64,000 nucleotides of DNA from Kitasatospora sp. NBC_00315. GTDB lineage: Bacteria > Actinomycetota > Actinomycetes > Streptomycetales > Streptomycetaceae. Position 1 is the first letter of the stretch, and each line of letters opens with the position of its first letter. Of this stretch, positions 43,160-51,351 are shown piece by piece. The stretch is from positions 5,828,001 to 5,892,000 of the forward strand of contig NZ_CP108025.1 in NCBI RefSeq assembly GCF_041435095.1. Direction: 5' to 3'. The translations under genes were made by a program, and so were the position numbers. Below the pieces are notes generated by a model. It made no database searches. It worked only from the letters and a program-made list of their open reading frames with translations, and was not told where the DNA came from.

Positions 43160-43942
43160 CTACCCGGCGAACACCGCCGCGTGGGCCGGGACGGGCGGCC
43201 GGGTGCTCACGGCGCAGACCGACGCCCCGGCCTCGACCGCCCGCCCGGCCCGGTCCTGCGGCGCGCTCCGCCCGGGCCCGTCCCGGTGGTCCGGCAGGTG
43301 GGGCGCGTCCCGCCAGTCGAGAACGTGCAGGTCCTCGTGCCGGCTGCGCAGGGGGGCGTCCCCCTCGACGTCCGGCGGCAGGGCGGAGAGGTCGAGCCGG
43401 TCGAGGGTGTCCAGGGTGGCCCGACCGATCTTGATCATCGCCTCCTTGCGGACCCACTGCCGGAGGAACGCCCGGGACGGGTCGGCCTGAGCCCGTACCT
43501 GGTGCAGTTCGCCCTCGGTGAGGACCCGCTCGGCGACCCCGACGGCCGGGCCGCCCCGCTGGGGCAGTTCCACGTCGATGCCCACCGGCTGCCACCCGGC
43601 GGCCGCGGCGACCACACCCCGGGTGTGGGAGAGGCTGACGTGCACGTCCGGCAGGCCGATCAGGTACGGCTTGCCGTGTTCGTCGGTGCCGCAGCCGGGG
43701 CAGTGCTGGGCCAGCGTCAGTCCGGCCGCGGGGATGCCGAGCAGGCGGGCGGCGCAGAGTCGCACCAGGATGTGTGCGGCAGTGAAGTCGATCCGTCCGG
43801 ATTCATGGTGGAATCGGGAGGCCCGGCGTTGCTCCAGCGCGGTGAGCAGGTGCCCGCCCGCCTCCGGGTGCCGCAGGACCTCGCCACTGGCCGACGCCAC
43901 CACCAGTGGGCCGTCCCCCTCGTACGCGTCGCGCCGGCTCAC
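43160..43942 (-). CDS. Sfp-type 4'-phosphopantetheinyl transferase
   Basis: 260 residues. Family motifs are HGKPYL, VSLSHTRG, VGIDVELP (Mg-binding Asp/Glu) and WVRKEAMIKIGRATL. An N-terminal RFHHESGRIDFTAAHILVRL matches the pantetheine/CoA-binding side. These enzymes move phosphopantetheine from CoA to the serine of acyl- or peptidyl-carrier proteins, so this protein could activate the PKS ACPs at the left of the window (inference). The C-terminal 60 residues beyond the core are Pro/Ala-rich and partly disordered. The gene has no co-directional neighbour within 110 bases. Confidence 0.92.
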   Translation of the reverse strand: MSRRDAYEGDGPLVVASASGEVLRHPEAGGHLLTALEQRRASRFHHESGRIDFTAAHILVRLCAARLLGIPAAGLTLAQHCPGCGTDEHGKPYLIGLPDVHVSLSHTRGVVAAAAGWQPVGIDVELPQRGGPAVGVAERVLTEGELHQVRAQADPSRAFLRQWVRKEAMIKIGRATLDTLDRLDLSALPPDVEGDAPLRSRHEDLHVLDWRDAPHLPDHRDGPGRSAPQDRAGRAVEAGASVCAVSTRPPVPAHAAVFAG

Positions 43943-44154
43943 CGTGCTCCCCCTTCGATCGCCGCCCCCAACCTATGAGCCGTCGCCTGATCGGACAAGC
44001 GGCGCCGCCGGTCGGACGAACCACGTGATCTTCGGGCAAACCGGGCGGCGTGGCGCCGGGAACCTCTCCGACACCCGGGCTTGGATGGACACATCATCAG
44101 ATGAGCGGTGGCTGATGGGGGGTGGCCCGCTCCCGTGCGCGTAAGGGGCAGTCC

Positions 44155-45951
44155 ATGACTTCAGAGGTCGGCACCACCGAGCCGGTCGAGCCGGCGGGTC
44201 CGGCGGCCGAGGCCCCGCCGGGCCGGCAGCGACGACTGGTCAGAGTGGCTCTGATCGCCGGGCTCACCCTCGCTCCCATGACGGCCCTGCTCAGCATCGG
44301 CACCGCCGCGCCCCTCGCACCACCGCTGGGTCCGTGCAGCGGCCCGGCCTGTCCCGACACCTTCCCGCCGGTCAACAACGGCGACTTCGCCGGGCGCGAC
44401 GCCACCGTCAACATCTTCACGGGCGGCTACTTCCGGGCCTCCCAGCGAGCCGCCGAGGCCGAGGGCAAGATCGTCACGCTGGGCGACTTCACCGTGGACA
44501 AGGACGGCGGCGGCTCCTTCAACACCGCCGTGGCCGGCGTCGGCTCGCGGGTCGTCCCGCCGGACGGCACGGACTTCGTCACCGTCGGCGGCAACGTCGA
44601 CGTCAAGACCGGCAACACCCTCTTCGTGGGCGGCGTCGACTCCAAGGGCGCCGCGTTCGGCGATCTCAGGTACGCCGGAACGCTGACCGGCACGACCAGC
44701 ATCACGCCGACCGGCACGGCGATCCACGACCCGAACGCCGCCGATCCCTACCTCGACGTACTCGACCAGATCGAGACCGCGTCGAGCTGCACCGGCAAGG
44801 CGGCGGCGACCGGGACGGTGACGCTGACCTCCTTCGACGTCACCTTCACCGGTGACGGTACGAGCGCGAGGCAGGTCTTCAACGTCACCGGGGACCTGAC
44901 CAGTCCGAGCGGCGGCCCGGTGGACATGGTCTTCGCCGGCATTCCCGCCGGCGCCACCGTGATCGTCAACATGCTGTCCGAGGGAGCGGTGATCAACACC
45001 AACACCGGCTTCGACGGGACGCAGACCGCCGACCTGCGGCCCCGACTGATGTGGAACTTCCCGACCGCCACCACCTCGACCATCAAGGGCGGCGCGCAGT
45101 TCCAGGGGTCGGTCATGGCGGGCAACCCCGCGAACACCATGACGCTCGCCCAACCCGGGATCAACGGCCGTGTGTACCTCGCCGGGAACCTGGAGCTGAC
45201 GGGCACCTCCGGGACGGAGATCCACGCGTACCCGTTCGACGGCGACCTGCCGGAGTGCGCGAGTCCTTCGCCTTCGCCGAGTCCTTCGCCTTCGCCGAGT
45301 CCGAGCCCGAGTCCGTCGCCTTCGCCTTCGCCGTCGCCGAGCCCGTCCCCGTCCCCGTCCCCGTCGCCGTCGCCGAGCCCGAGTCCGTCCCCTTCGCCGT
45401 CGCCGAGCCCGTCCCCGTCCCCGTCGCCGAGCCCGAGTCCGTCGCCGTCGCCGAGCCCGTCCCCGTCCCCGTCGCCGAGCCCGAGCCCGTCGCCGAGCCC
45501 AAGCCCTTCGCCGAGCCCGAGCCCGTCCCCGTCCCCGTCGCCGAGCCCGAGTCCGTCGCCGAGTCCTTCGCCCTCTCCCTCTCCGTCGCCCAGTCACTCG
45601 TACTCCCCGCGCCCCAGTCCGAGTCACAGCTACAGCCCGAGCCCGAGTCACTCCCCGTCGGTGACACCCTCGCCGAGTGCCAGCCCCAGTCCGAGTCACA
45701 GCTACAGCCCGAGCCCGAGTCACTCCCCGTCGGTGACACCGTCGCCGAGTGCGAGTGCGAGTGCGAGTGCGAGTGCCAGCCCCAGTCCGAGTCACTCCCA
45801 CTCGCACAGCCCGGGGGTGAGCCCCAGCCCGTCGCTGCCCTCCACCGGTGGCAGTGGGAGCCCGGTCGTGCTGGGCCTGGCGGCGGCCGCGCTGCTGGCG
45901 GGTGGCGGCCTGGTCGTGATGGTCGTCCGCCGTCGTGGACGCCACAGCTGA
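44155..45951 (+). CDS. Choice-of-anchor A surface protein with Ser-Pro stalk and LPXTG anchor
   Basis: 598 residues. A signal peptide with a long N-region (helix VRVALIAGLTLAPMTALLSIGTAAP) is followed by a beta-rich choice-of-anchor A domain (about 70-365) with VNIFTGGYF, FVTVGGNVDVKTGNT and VYLAGNLELTGTSG. A Ser-Pro stalk of about 190 residues, partly mixed with His/Tyr/Val/Thr, leads to an LPSTGG sortase motif, a membrane helix and a basic end (RRRGRHS). It should be covalently attached to the cell wall by a class of sortase that accepts LPXTG-like signals. The ATG is chosen for AAGGGG seven bases upstream. Binding partner unknown. Confidence 0.88.
   Translation: MTSEVGTTEPVEPAGPAAEAPPGRQRRLVRVALIAGLTLAPMTALLSIGTAAPLAPPLGPCSGPACPDTFPPVNNGDFAGRDATVNIFTGGYFRASQRAAEAEGKIVTLGDFTVDKDGGGSFNTAVAGVGSRVVPPDGTDFVTVGGNVDVKTGNTLFVGGVDSKGAAFGDLRYAGTLTGTTSITPTGTAIHDPNAADPYLDVLDQIETASSCTGKAAATGTVTLTSFDVTFTGDGTSARQVFNVTGDLTSPSGGPVDMVFAGIPAGATVIVNMLSEGAVINTNTGFDGTQTADLRPRLMWNFPTATTSTIKGGAQFQGSVMAGNPANTMTLAQPGINGRVYLAGNLELTGTSGTEIHAYPFDGDLPECASPSPSPSPSPSPSPSPSPSPSPSPSPSPSPSPSPSPSPSPSPSPSPSPSPSPSPSPSPSPSPSPSPSPSPSPSPSPSPSPSPSPSPSPSPSPSPSPSPSPSPSPSPSPSPSHSYSPRPSPSHSYSPSPSHSPSVTPSPSASPSPSHSYSPSPSHSPSVTPSPSASASASASASPSPSHSHSHSPGVSPSPSLPSTGGSGSPVVLGLAAAALLAGGGLVVMVVRRRGRHS
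45262..45830 (+). repeat. Ser-Pro stalk repeats, including a 72-nt tandem duplication
   Basis: Simple repeats of TCGCCG/AGTCCG/AGCCCG-type hexamers encode (Ser-Pro)n. Within the tract a unit of 72 bases occurs twice in tandem (from 45612 and from 45684, 69 bases alike with one mismatch), encoding SHSYSPSPSHSPSVTPSPSA-like blocks. Further on, GCGAGT repeats encode Ala-Ser. The tract should be prone to slippage and to assembly error. Confidence 0.9.
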
Positions 45952-45993
45952 TCCGCCACGGCTGATGCGCCGTTGACCGGCTGACGCCGCAGT

Positions 45994-46033
45994 AGGAGGC
46001 CGTCCGGGGCCCACGGGCCCCGGACGGCCTCCT
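45994..46033. terminator. Strong terminator after the surface-protein gene
   Basis: A perfect 18-bp stem (left arm AGGAGGCCGTCCGGGGCC) with a 4-base loop, 43 bases after the stop, between convergent genes. It can serve both directions. Confidence 0.85.
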
Positions 46034-46152
46034 CGCTCGTCCGGCCACTGATCGGTGTCGGTGTCGGTGTCGGCGGGGACGTGCGGGCGGCGGGTCGGAT
46101 CGTGGCCCGTCCCGGGGGCGTCGCCACCGTCACGAGGGGGGCGGCGGGGCGG

Positions 46153-46800
46153 TCAACGGCGGCAGCTCGAAAGGGCCGTCGCCGGGGCCGGGGCGGCGAG
46201 CATGGCGGCGGAGACGACCGTCAGGTCGGCAAGGAACGTCTCCTCGTCGGTCAGCGGCACGGTGTCGGAGAGGTACTGCTGCGCCCGCCCGGCCAGTGCG
46301 GCGCACACCAGCGTCAGGACGTGGTCGATCCGCTCCAGGCGGATCGGTTCGGGCAGATTCAGGATCCGGTTCTCGACCAGTCGGATCACCGCCCGGTGGC
46401 CGCCGCCGGCCTGGGGCGGCCACGGGCTCCCGGGGCGTACTCCGCCCGCGTGGCCGAGCTGGGCGGAGATCCGCAGGCAGTGGCGACCGCGACCGGTCCG
46501 CAGTTCGGTCGCCTCGGCGGTGATCAGCGCGCCGAGCAGCTCCGGCAGCGCGGCCCCGTCGAGCCCGGGCAGCCACGGCGCGAGGGCCCGCTCGGTGCGG
46601 TCGCGGCTGCCGGCCATGATCGCGTCGAGCAGGCCCTCGCGGGAGCCGAAGTGGTACTGCACGGCGGAGGGGTTGCCCTGTCCGGCGAGCCGGGTGATGT
46701 CCCTGGTCAGGGCCGCTTCGACACCGCGGGTGGCGAACAACTGCTCGGCGGCGCGCAGCAGCTTCTCGCGGGTCTGGTGGCCCGCCGACGTCCTTGCCAT
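46153..46800 (-). CDS. TetR-family regulator
   Basis: 215 residues. HTH at about 12-50 (REKLLRAAEQLFATRGVEAA; NPSAVQYHFGSREGLLDAIM), and a ligand domain with RHCLRISAQLGHAGG. This resembles regulators of the TetR subgroup with a TetR_C_7-like domain. It lies 55 bases downstream of kynureninase on the same strand, so it could be read with the kyn genes, but the spacing and lack of overlap do not prove this. Target unknown. Confidence 0.88.
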   Translation of the reverse strand: MARTSAGHQTREKLLRAAEQLFATRGVEAALTRDITRLAGQGNPSAVQYHFGSREGLLDAIMAGSRDRTERALAPWLPGLDGAALPELLGALITAEATELRTGRGRHCLRISAQLGHAGGVRPGSPWPPQAGGGHRAVIRLVENRILNLPEPIRLERIDHVLTLVCAALAGRAQQYLSDTVPLTDEETFLADLTVVSAAMLAAPAPATALSSCRR

Positions 46801-46855
46801 GCGACCAGGTTGATGCTTGCCGTGGGCGACGGCAAGACCGCGCCCGGCGCGGGTG

Positions 46856-48094
46856 CTACGTCACCGCCCCGCGCCGCCCGAACCGCTCGGCCCGCCACTC
46901 GCCGGACTCCAGGACCTCCGCCAGATGCCGCGCCGCCTCCCAGACCTCCGCGTACGACAGGTAGAGCGGGGTGAAGCCGAAGCGCATCAGATCGGGTGCC
47001 CGGAAGTCGCCGATCACCCCGCGCTCGATCAGCGCCTGCACCACCGGGTACCCGTCGGGGTGCCGCAGTGCGACCTGGCTGCCCCGGCGGGCGTGCTCGC
47101 GCGGCGTGACCACCTCCACGTCCAGCGGCTCGACCAGCGCGATGAACAGGTCGGTCAGCGCCAGGCTCTTCGCTCGGACGGCCCGCAGGTCGACCGGCTC
47201 CCAGACGTCCAGGCTCGCTTCCAGCGCGGCCTGGCCGAGCAGCGAGGGCGAGCTGGTGAGGAACCGCCCGATCCCGCCGGTCGGTTCGTAGCCGGCCTCG
47301 AACGCGAACGGCCGGGCATGGCCGAACCAGCCGCTCAGCGGCTGCACGGCGGCATCCTGGTGCCGCTCGGCCACGTACAGGAACGCGGGTGAACCAGGGC
47401 CGCCGTTCAGGTACTTGTAGGTGCAGCCGACCGCGAAGTCCGCACCGCAGGAGTTCAGTTCCACCGGCAGCGCACCCGCCGAGTGGCAGACGTCCCAGAT
47501 CATCAGCGCGCCGGCCGCCCGCACCCGCGCGGTGATCGCGGCCATGTCCAGCAACTCGCCGGTGCGGTAGTCGACATGGGAGAGCACCACGGCCGCGACG
47601 TCGTCGTCGAGCCGGGCCTCCAGCTCCTCGGCGGAGGACAGCAGGACGCTGCGGGCCCCCTCGAACAGACCGGTCACGCCCTCGGCGATGTACAGGTCGG
47701 TCGGGAAGGCCGCGCCGTCGCCCAGCACCGTCCGCCGTCCCGGCCGCAGCCGCAGGGCCGCCGACAGCACCTTGAACAGGTTGACCGAGGTGGTGTCGCA
47801 CACCACCACCTCCCCGGCCGAGGCCCCGACCAGCGGTGCGATCCGCCCGCCGAGCCGGTACGGCTGCTCGAACCAGCCGGCCTCGTTCCAGCTGCGGATC
47901 AGCTCCTTGCCCCACTCGGCCTCGACGGTCCGGCGTACCCGCTCGGGGGTGCGCACCGGCAGCGCGCCGAGCGAGTTGCCGTCCAGGTAGATCACGCCCT
48001 CGGGCAGGCTGAACTCCTCGCGCAGCGCCGCGAGCGGATCAGCCGCGTCCAGCGCCTCGCACTCGGCACGGGTGATCACGGCCCGAAACCCCAC
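46856..48094 (-). CDS. kynU: Kynureninase
   Basis: 412 residues, the normal length. PLP enzyme that cleaves kynurenine to anthranilate and alanine. Motifs: IYLDGNSLGALP near the N-terminus, VVVCDTTSVNLFKVLSAAL, VLSHVDYRTGELLDM, the cofactor Asp region MIWDVCHSAGALPVEL, and the lysine motif CTYKYLNGGPGSPAF. The GTG start at 48094 is chosen because AAGGA lies eight bases upstream; a nearby ATG is out of frame. It lies 131 bases after the dioxygenase gene on the same strand. No kynurenine formamidase gene is adjacent, so that step must be supplied elsewhere. Confidence 0.96.
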   Translation of the reverse strand: MGFRAVITRAECEALDAADPLAALREEFSLPEGVIYLDGNSLGALPVRTPERVRRTVEAEWGKELIRSWNEAGWFEQPYRLGGRIAPLVGASAGEVVVCDTTSVNLFKVLSAALRLRPGRRTVLGDGAAFPTDLYIAEGVTGLFEGARSVLLSSAEELEARLDDDVAAVVLSHVDYRTGELLDMAAITARVRAAGALMIWDVCHSAGALPVELNSCGADFAVGCTYKYLNGGPGSPAFLYVAERHQDAAVQPLSGWFGHARPFAFEAGYEPTGGIGRFLTSSPSLLGQAALEASLDVWEPVDLRAVRAKSLALTDLFIALVEPLDVEVVTPREHARRGSQVALRHPDGYPVVQALIERGVIGDFRAPDLMRFGFTPLYLSYAEVWEAARHLAEVLESGEWRAERFGRRGAVT

Positions 48095-48170
48095 GTCATG
48101 TCCTTCCGTCGATCGTTGTGTCCCCGCGCGTCGCGTGGTCCCTCGTTCCGCCGGCACGGTCCGCTCAGCC

Positions 48171-48224
48171 GTCGCGGGCCCTCGCGCCGTCGCGGGCCCT
48201 CGCGCCGGTACGGGCCCTCCCGCC
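48171..48224 (-). repeat. 18-nt tandem repeat between kynA and kynU
   Basis: GTCGCGGGCCCTCGCGCC occurs twice in tandem (48171-48206), followed by a decayed third copy to 48224, directly next to the dioxygenase stop. It nearly fills the gap between the two genes. Confidence 0.85.
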
Positions 48225-48225
48225 G

Positions 48226-49056
48226 TCACAGTTCGTTCCTGACCGTCCACAGCTCGGGGAAGACGTCCTGCTCGGCCGAGCGCTTCAGCCAGCTCAGGCC
48301 GCTGGAGCCGCCGGTGCCCGGCTTGTCTCCCATCGTCCGCTTGACCGAGGAGTAGTGCCGCTGCCGCCACCGGGTGACCCGCTCGGCCGTGTCCAGCAGC
48401 GCCTCGCCCAGCCCCACGAGATCGGCCAGGGCCGGATCGCGGTAGACCTGCCGCCAGCCGGCCTCCACCTGCGGCGACGGCCGGTGGCGCTGCGCCGAGG
48501 GTTCGCAGGGGACCGCGAGACCGCGCCGGGCGAGCAGCGCCAGCACGTCGTCGTACAGGCTCGGTGCCCGCAGGGCGCCCGCCAGCTCCTGGTACGTCCC
48601 GGGCACCTCCTCGTACATCCGCAGCAGGTGGTCGCTCTTGTTGCCGAGCAGGAACTCCAGCCGCAGGAAGGCCGAGGACTGGAAGCCGGACGCCTCCCCG
48701 AGCACCTCGCGGAACGCGCCGAACTCCTGCGGGGTCATCGTCGCCAGCAGGTCCCAGGAGCCGACCAGTACGTCCTGGACGTGCGTCCCGCGCCGCAGGG
48801 CCGCCAGCGCCGCCGGCAGGTCGTCCTCGCGCAGCGCCTGCTGGGCCAGGGCCCACTCGTGCAGCAGCAGGTCGAAGAGCAGCTCCATCACCTGGGTGGT
48901 GATGATGAACGAGAGCTCGGCCGGCACCTTGCTGCGCGGGTGCTGCAGGGCGTGCAGCTCCTCCAGCCGGACGTACCGGGCGTACGGGGTTCCGTGCCCC
49001 GGCTCCTCGGCCCGACCGAACGAAAGGTTGGGCGTGCTCACCGCTTCGTTCCCCAT
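48226..49056 (-). CDS. kynA: Tryptophan 2,3-dioxygenase
   Basis: 276 residues. Haem enzyme that opens the tryptophan indole ring to N-formylkynurenine. Motifs: YARYVRLEELHALQHPRS, ELSFIITTQVMELLFDLLLH (active-site helix with haem-region His), FLLGNKSDHLL, and the C-terminal RHYSSVKRTMGDKPGTGGSS loop that binds substrate. The ATG at 49056 is set by AGGAGG seven bases before it. First gene of a catabolic operon with kynU, and divergent from an Lrp/AsnC regulator, the usual controller of amino-acid breakdown genes. Confidence 0.96.
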   Translation of the reverse strand: MGNEAVSTPNLSFGRAEEPGHGTPYARYVRLEELHALQHPRSKVPAELSFIITTQVMELLFDLLLHEWALAQQALREDDLPAALAALRRGTHVQDVLVGSWDLLATMTPQEFGAFREVLGEASGFQSSAFLRLEFLLGNKSDHLLRMYEEVPGTYQELAGALRAPSLYDDVLALLARRGLAVPCEPSAQRHRPSPQVEAGWRQVYRDPALADLVGLGEALLDTAERVTRWRQRHYSSVKRTMGDKPGTGGSSGLSWLKRSAEQDVFPELWTVRNEL

Positions 49057-49154
49057 CTCGTAACCTCCTGACGGCCCGCTCCGCACCGGATCTCCCGGCC
49101 ATCCCGGTCCGTCCCGGTGGGGCGGACCCATTGTGCGGCGGCCCCGGCCCGCTC

Positions 49155-49205
49155 TTGAATGGGCTTCGGACACCGGATCGACGGCCGCGCCTTCCATTCA
49201 AATGG
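49155..49205. promoter_or_regulatory. Lrp-type operator between kynA and its regulator
   Basis: TTGAATGG (49155-49162) and CCATTCAA (49194-49201) form an inverted repeat with 31 bases between; the right half is itself a small palindrome, CCATTCAAATGG (49194-49205). It sits in the 214-base divergent gap and fits binding by an Lrp/AsnC octamer. Confidence 0.65.
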
Positions 49206-49270
49206 TCTTTCCGGTCTCCGGCCTCACGAACGTAAACCACCCGCCGCCCACCCAGTCCGAGGAACCCGCC

Positions 49271-49705
49271 ATGGACGCCGTCGACCGCCGCCTGCTCGCC
49301 GAACTCCAGGCCGACGCCAGGCTCTCCTACAACGAGCTCTCCCGCCGGGTCAGCCTCTCGGCGCCGGCCGTCGCCGAACGCGTCCGCCGGCTGGAGGCCG
49401 ACGGGGTGATCAGCGGCTACCACGCCCACATCGACCTCGCCAAGGCCGGCCTGCGGGTCACCGCGCTGGTCCAGATGCAGTGCTACGGACCGCGCTGCCT
49501 GCTGCGCGATCCCGGCGTCGCGGACTGGCCCGAAGTGCTCCAGCTGCACCGGGTCACCGGCGGGGCCTGCTGCGCGCTGCTGGTCGCGGTGCCCGCGATG
49601 GCCGACTTCGAGGCGCTGATCGACCGCCTCGCCGCGCACGGCCAGCCCGCCAGCTCGATGATCCTCTCCAGCCCGGTGCCCTGGCGCCCGGTGGTCGCGC
49701 CCTGA
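49271..49705 (+). CDS. Lrp/AsnC-family regulator
   Basis: 144 residues. HTH MDAVDRRLLAELQADARLSY and VSLSAPAVAERVRRLEADG, and a C-terminal RAM domain that starts YHAHIDLAKAGLRVTALV with VTGGACCALLVAV. The start at 49271 follows GAGGAA. It is divergent from the tryptophan dioxygenase gene and probably senses tryptophan or kynurenine to control it; two Cys-Cys pairs (GPRCL, ACCAL) are notable. Confidence 0.93.
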   Translation: MDAVDRRLLAELQADARLSYNELSRRVSLSAPAVAERVRRLEADGVISGYHAHIDLAKAGLRVTALVQMQCYGPRCLLRDPGVADWPEVLQLHRVTGGACCALLVAVPAMADFEALIDRLAAHGQPASSMILSSPVPWRPVVAP

Positions 49706-49729
49706 GTCGATCCGGGTAGCTTGGCGGCC

Positions 49730-50263
49730 ATGCCGACCAACCGTCACGTCCTGCTGCTGTCCGGAAGCCTGCGCGCCGGCTCCTCCAACGAGGCCGTGCT
49801 GCGCACCGCCGTCGAGGTCGCCCCCGAGGGCGTCACCACCACGCGCTACGAGGGCCTGGCCGCCCTGCCGCACTTCAACCCGGACGAGGACACCGATCCG
49901 CTGCCGGCGCCCGTGGCGGCGCTGCGCGAGGCCCTGGCGGTGGCCGACGCCGTCCTGGTCTGCACCCCCGAGTACGCGGGCACGCTGCCCGGCTCGTTCA
50001 AGAACCTGCTGGACTGGACGGTCGGCGGCACCGAGATCTCGGACAAGCCGGCGGCCTGGATCAACGCCGCCAACCCCGGCCGGGGCCAGGGCGCCGAGGC
50101 CACCCTGCGGCTGGTGCTCGGCTACACCGGCGCCGTCGTCCGGGAGCGGGCCTGCGTCCGCGTCCCGGTCGGCCCCGGCTCGGTCGGCCCGGACGGCCTG
50201 CTCACCGATCCGGCCGCCCGCGCCCGGATCGCCGAGGTGCTCACCCGCCTGACCACGGCCTGA
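49730..50263 (+). CDS. NADPH-dependent FMN reductase (flavodoxin fold)
   Basis: 177 residues. Phosphate-binding loop LLLSGSLRAGSSNEAVL at the N-terminus, and the FMN-site motif CTPEYAGTLPGSFKNLLDW, as in ArsH/azoreductase-like NADPH-dependent FMN reductases. The ATG appears leaderless: TAGCTT (49717-49722) ends seven bases before it. Alone in its transcript or followed by the zinc-finger gene; the physiological electron acceptor is not evident. Confidence 0.93.
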   Translation: MPTNRHVLLLSGSLRAGSSNEAVLRTAVEVAPEGVTTTRYEGLAALPHFNPDEDTDPLPAPVAALREALAVADAVLVCTPEYAGTLPGSFKNLLDWTVGGTEISDKPAAWINAANPGRGQGAEATLRLVLGYTGAVVRERACVRVPVGPGSVGPDGLLTDPAARARIAEVLTRLTTA

Positions 50264-50326
50264 GCCGCGGGCCCGAGCACGGGCCCAACCAGGCCCGGCC
50301 GGAGCGCCCTGCGTATCGTGGACGGC

Positions 50327-50650
50327 ATGAGCGAGCACCACGGTTGGCAGGTCGCCCCGGACCGGGGCGCCGCCGTCCAGGCCGAATGCGCCCATCTCGA
50401 CGAGCCGGGGGAGTTCACCCCCCGCGCCGTGCGCGGCTGCGAGGAGTGCCTGCGGGCGGGTGGCCGCTGGGTGCACCTGCGCGAGTGCCTGGTCTGCGGG
50501 CACCTCGGCTGCTGCGACAGCTCGCCCGGGAAGCACGCCCACGCGCACGCCCACACCCTGCCCGGCCATGACCTGGCCCGGTCGGCGGAGCGCGGCGAGG
50601 ACTGGGCCTGGTGCTACGCGGACGAGGTCTTCCTGCGACCCGCCGGCTGA
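50327..50650 (+). CDS. UBP-type zinc-finger protein
   Basis: 107 residues with the ZnF_UBP pattern: CEECLRAGGRWVHLRECLVC, GHLGCCDSSPGKHAHAHAHT and a final WAWCYADEVF. In eukaryotes this fold binds free ubiquitin ends; in bacteria it occurs as a small stand-alone protein of unknown function. The run of alternating histidines is typical. Probably leaderless: TATCGT (50314-50319) ends seven bases before the ATG. Confidence 0.9.
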   Translation: MSEHHGWQVAPDRGAAVQAECAHLDEPGEFTPRAVRGCEECLRAGGRWVHLRECLVCGHLGCCDSSPGKHAHAHAHTLPGHDLARSAERGEDWAWCYADEVFLRPAG

Positions 50651-50708
50651 CCCGGCCGACTGACCCGGCCGGCGCCGCGCGCCGCTCGCCGCCCGCCGTC
50701 CCCGCCGC

Positions 50709-51341
50709 CTAGTGGCCGCCCGCCAGGTGCGCGCCCAGCCCGGCCAGGCCGTTCAGGAAGAGTTCGACGCCGACGGCCGCCAGCAGCAGCCCGAGCAGCC
50801 GGGAGACCAGCTCCAACGAGGTCCGCCGGCTGCGCTGGAGCAGCGGGGCCAGCACCAGCACACAGACGCAGTTGATCGCCACCACCGCGACGTACGCGGC
50901 GGCCACGGTGCTGTGCCAGGCCCAGGTGTCCTTGCTCAGCGAGCCGATCAGCACACCGGTCATCGCGAGCGGGCTGGCGATGTACGGCAGCAGCAGCGCG
51001 CGGATGCCGTCGACCATCGGGTTGGCCAGGTGTGCGTCGTCGTCCGCGCCGCCGCCCAGGTGGACGCCGAGCACCAGGGCCACCGCGTAGATGAAGAAGA
51101 TCGCCCCGCCGGCCAGCTGCAGCGACTGGTCGCTGACGTGGAAGAGCGTGGTGACGAAGTCGGCGGTGAACGACATCACCCCGCCGACCACCGCCGCCAC
51201 CAGCGCGCTCCACAACGCGAGGCGGCGCAGGTAGCCCGCGTCACGTCCGGCGCCGAGCTGGGCGAAGGCCAGCAGGACCTTGGGCGGGCCGACCACCGCG
51301 AAGAACGCGATGAACGCGCTGCTGAGATCGAAGACGTACAT
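50709..51341 (-). CDS. MarC-family membrane protein
   Basis: 210 residues with six helices: FIAFFAVVGPPKVLLAF at the N-terminus, then LALWSALVAAVVGGVM, AIFFIYAVALVLGV, LLLPYIASPLAMTGVLIGSL, VAINCVCVLVLAPLL and LLGLLLAAVGVELFLNGL. The repeat with conserved Pro-containing segments (VVGPP and ASPLAMTG) is characteristic of MarC (UPF0056) proteins. Role uncertain; early links to multiple drug resistance were not confirmed. Ten bases separate it from the barstar-like gene on the same strand. Confidence 0.92.
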   Translation of the reverse strand: MYVFDLSSAFIAFFAVVGPPKVLLAFAQLGAGRDAGYLRRLALWSALVAAVVGGVMSFTADFVTTLFHVSDQSLQLAGGAIFFIYAVALVLGVHLGGGADDDAHLANPMVDGIRALLLPYIASPLAMTGVLIGSLSKDTWAWHSTVAAAYVAVVAINCVCVLVLAPLLQRSRRTSLELVSRLLGLLLAAVGVELFLNGLAGLGAHLAGGH

Positions 51342-51351
51342 GCCCCAAGCC

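Noticed and set aside
45262..45830. Possible CRISPR array or satellite element
   Set aside because: Units are coding hexamers and one 72-base duplication without unique spacers, inside a clear gene.
45051..45965. Alternative frames through the Ser-Pro repeat giving Glu/Phe/Ala or Asp/Ser-rich proteins
   Set aside because: Any frame stays open through hexamer repeats. Only the frame with signal peptide, folded domain and LPSTG motif is coherent.
49133..49270. 46-codon N-terminal extension of the Lrp/AsnC gene
   Set aside because: It would cover the divergent operator, and the family HTH starts at MDAVDRRLL with GAGGAA before it.
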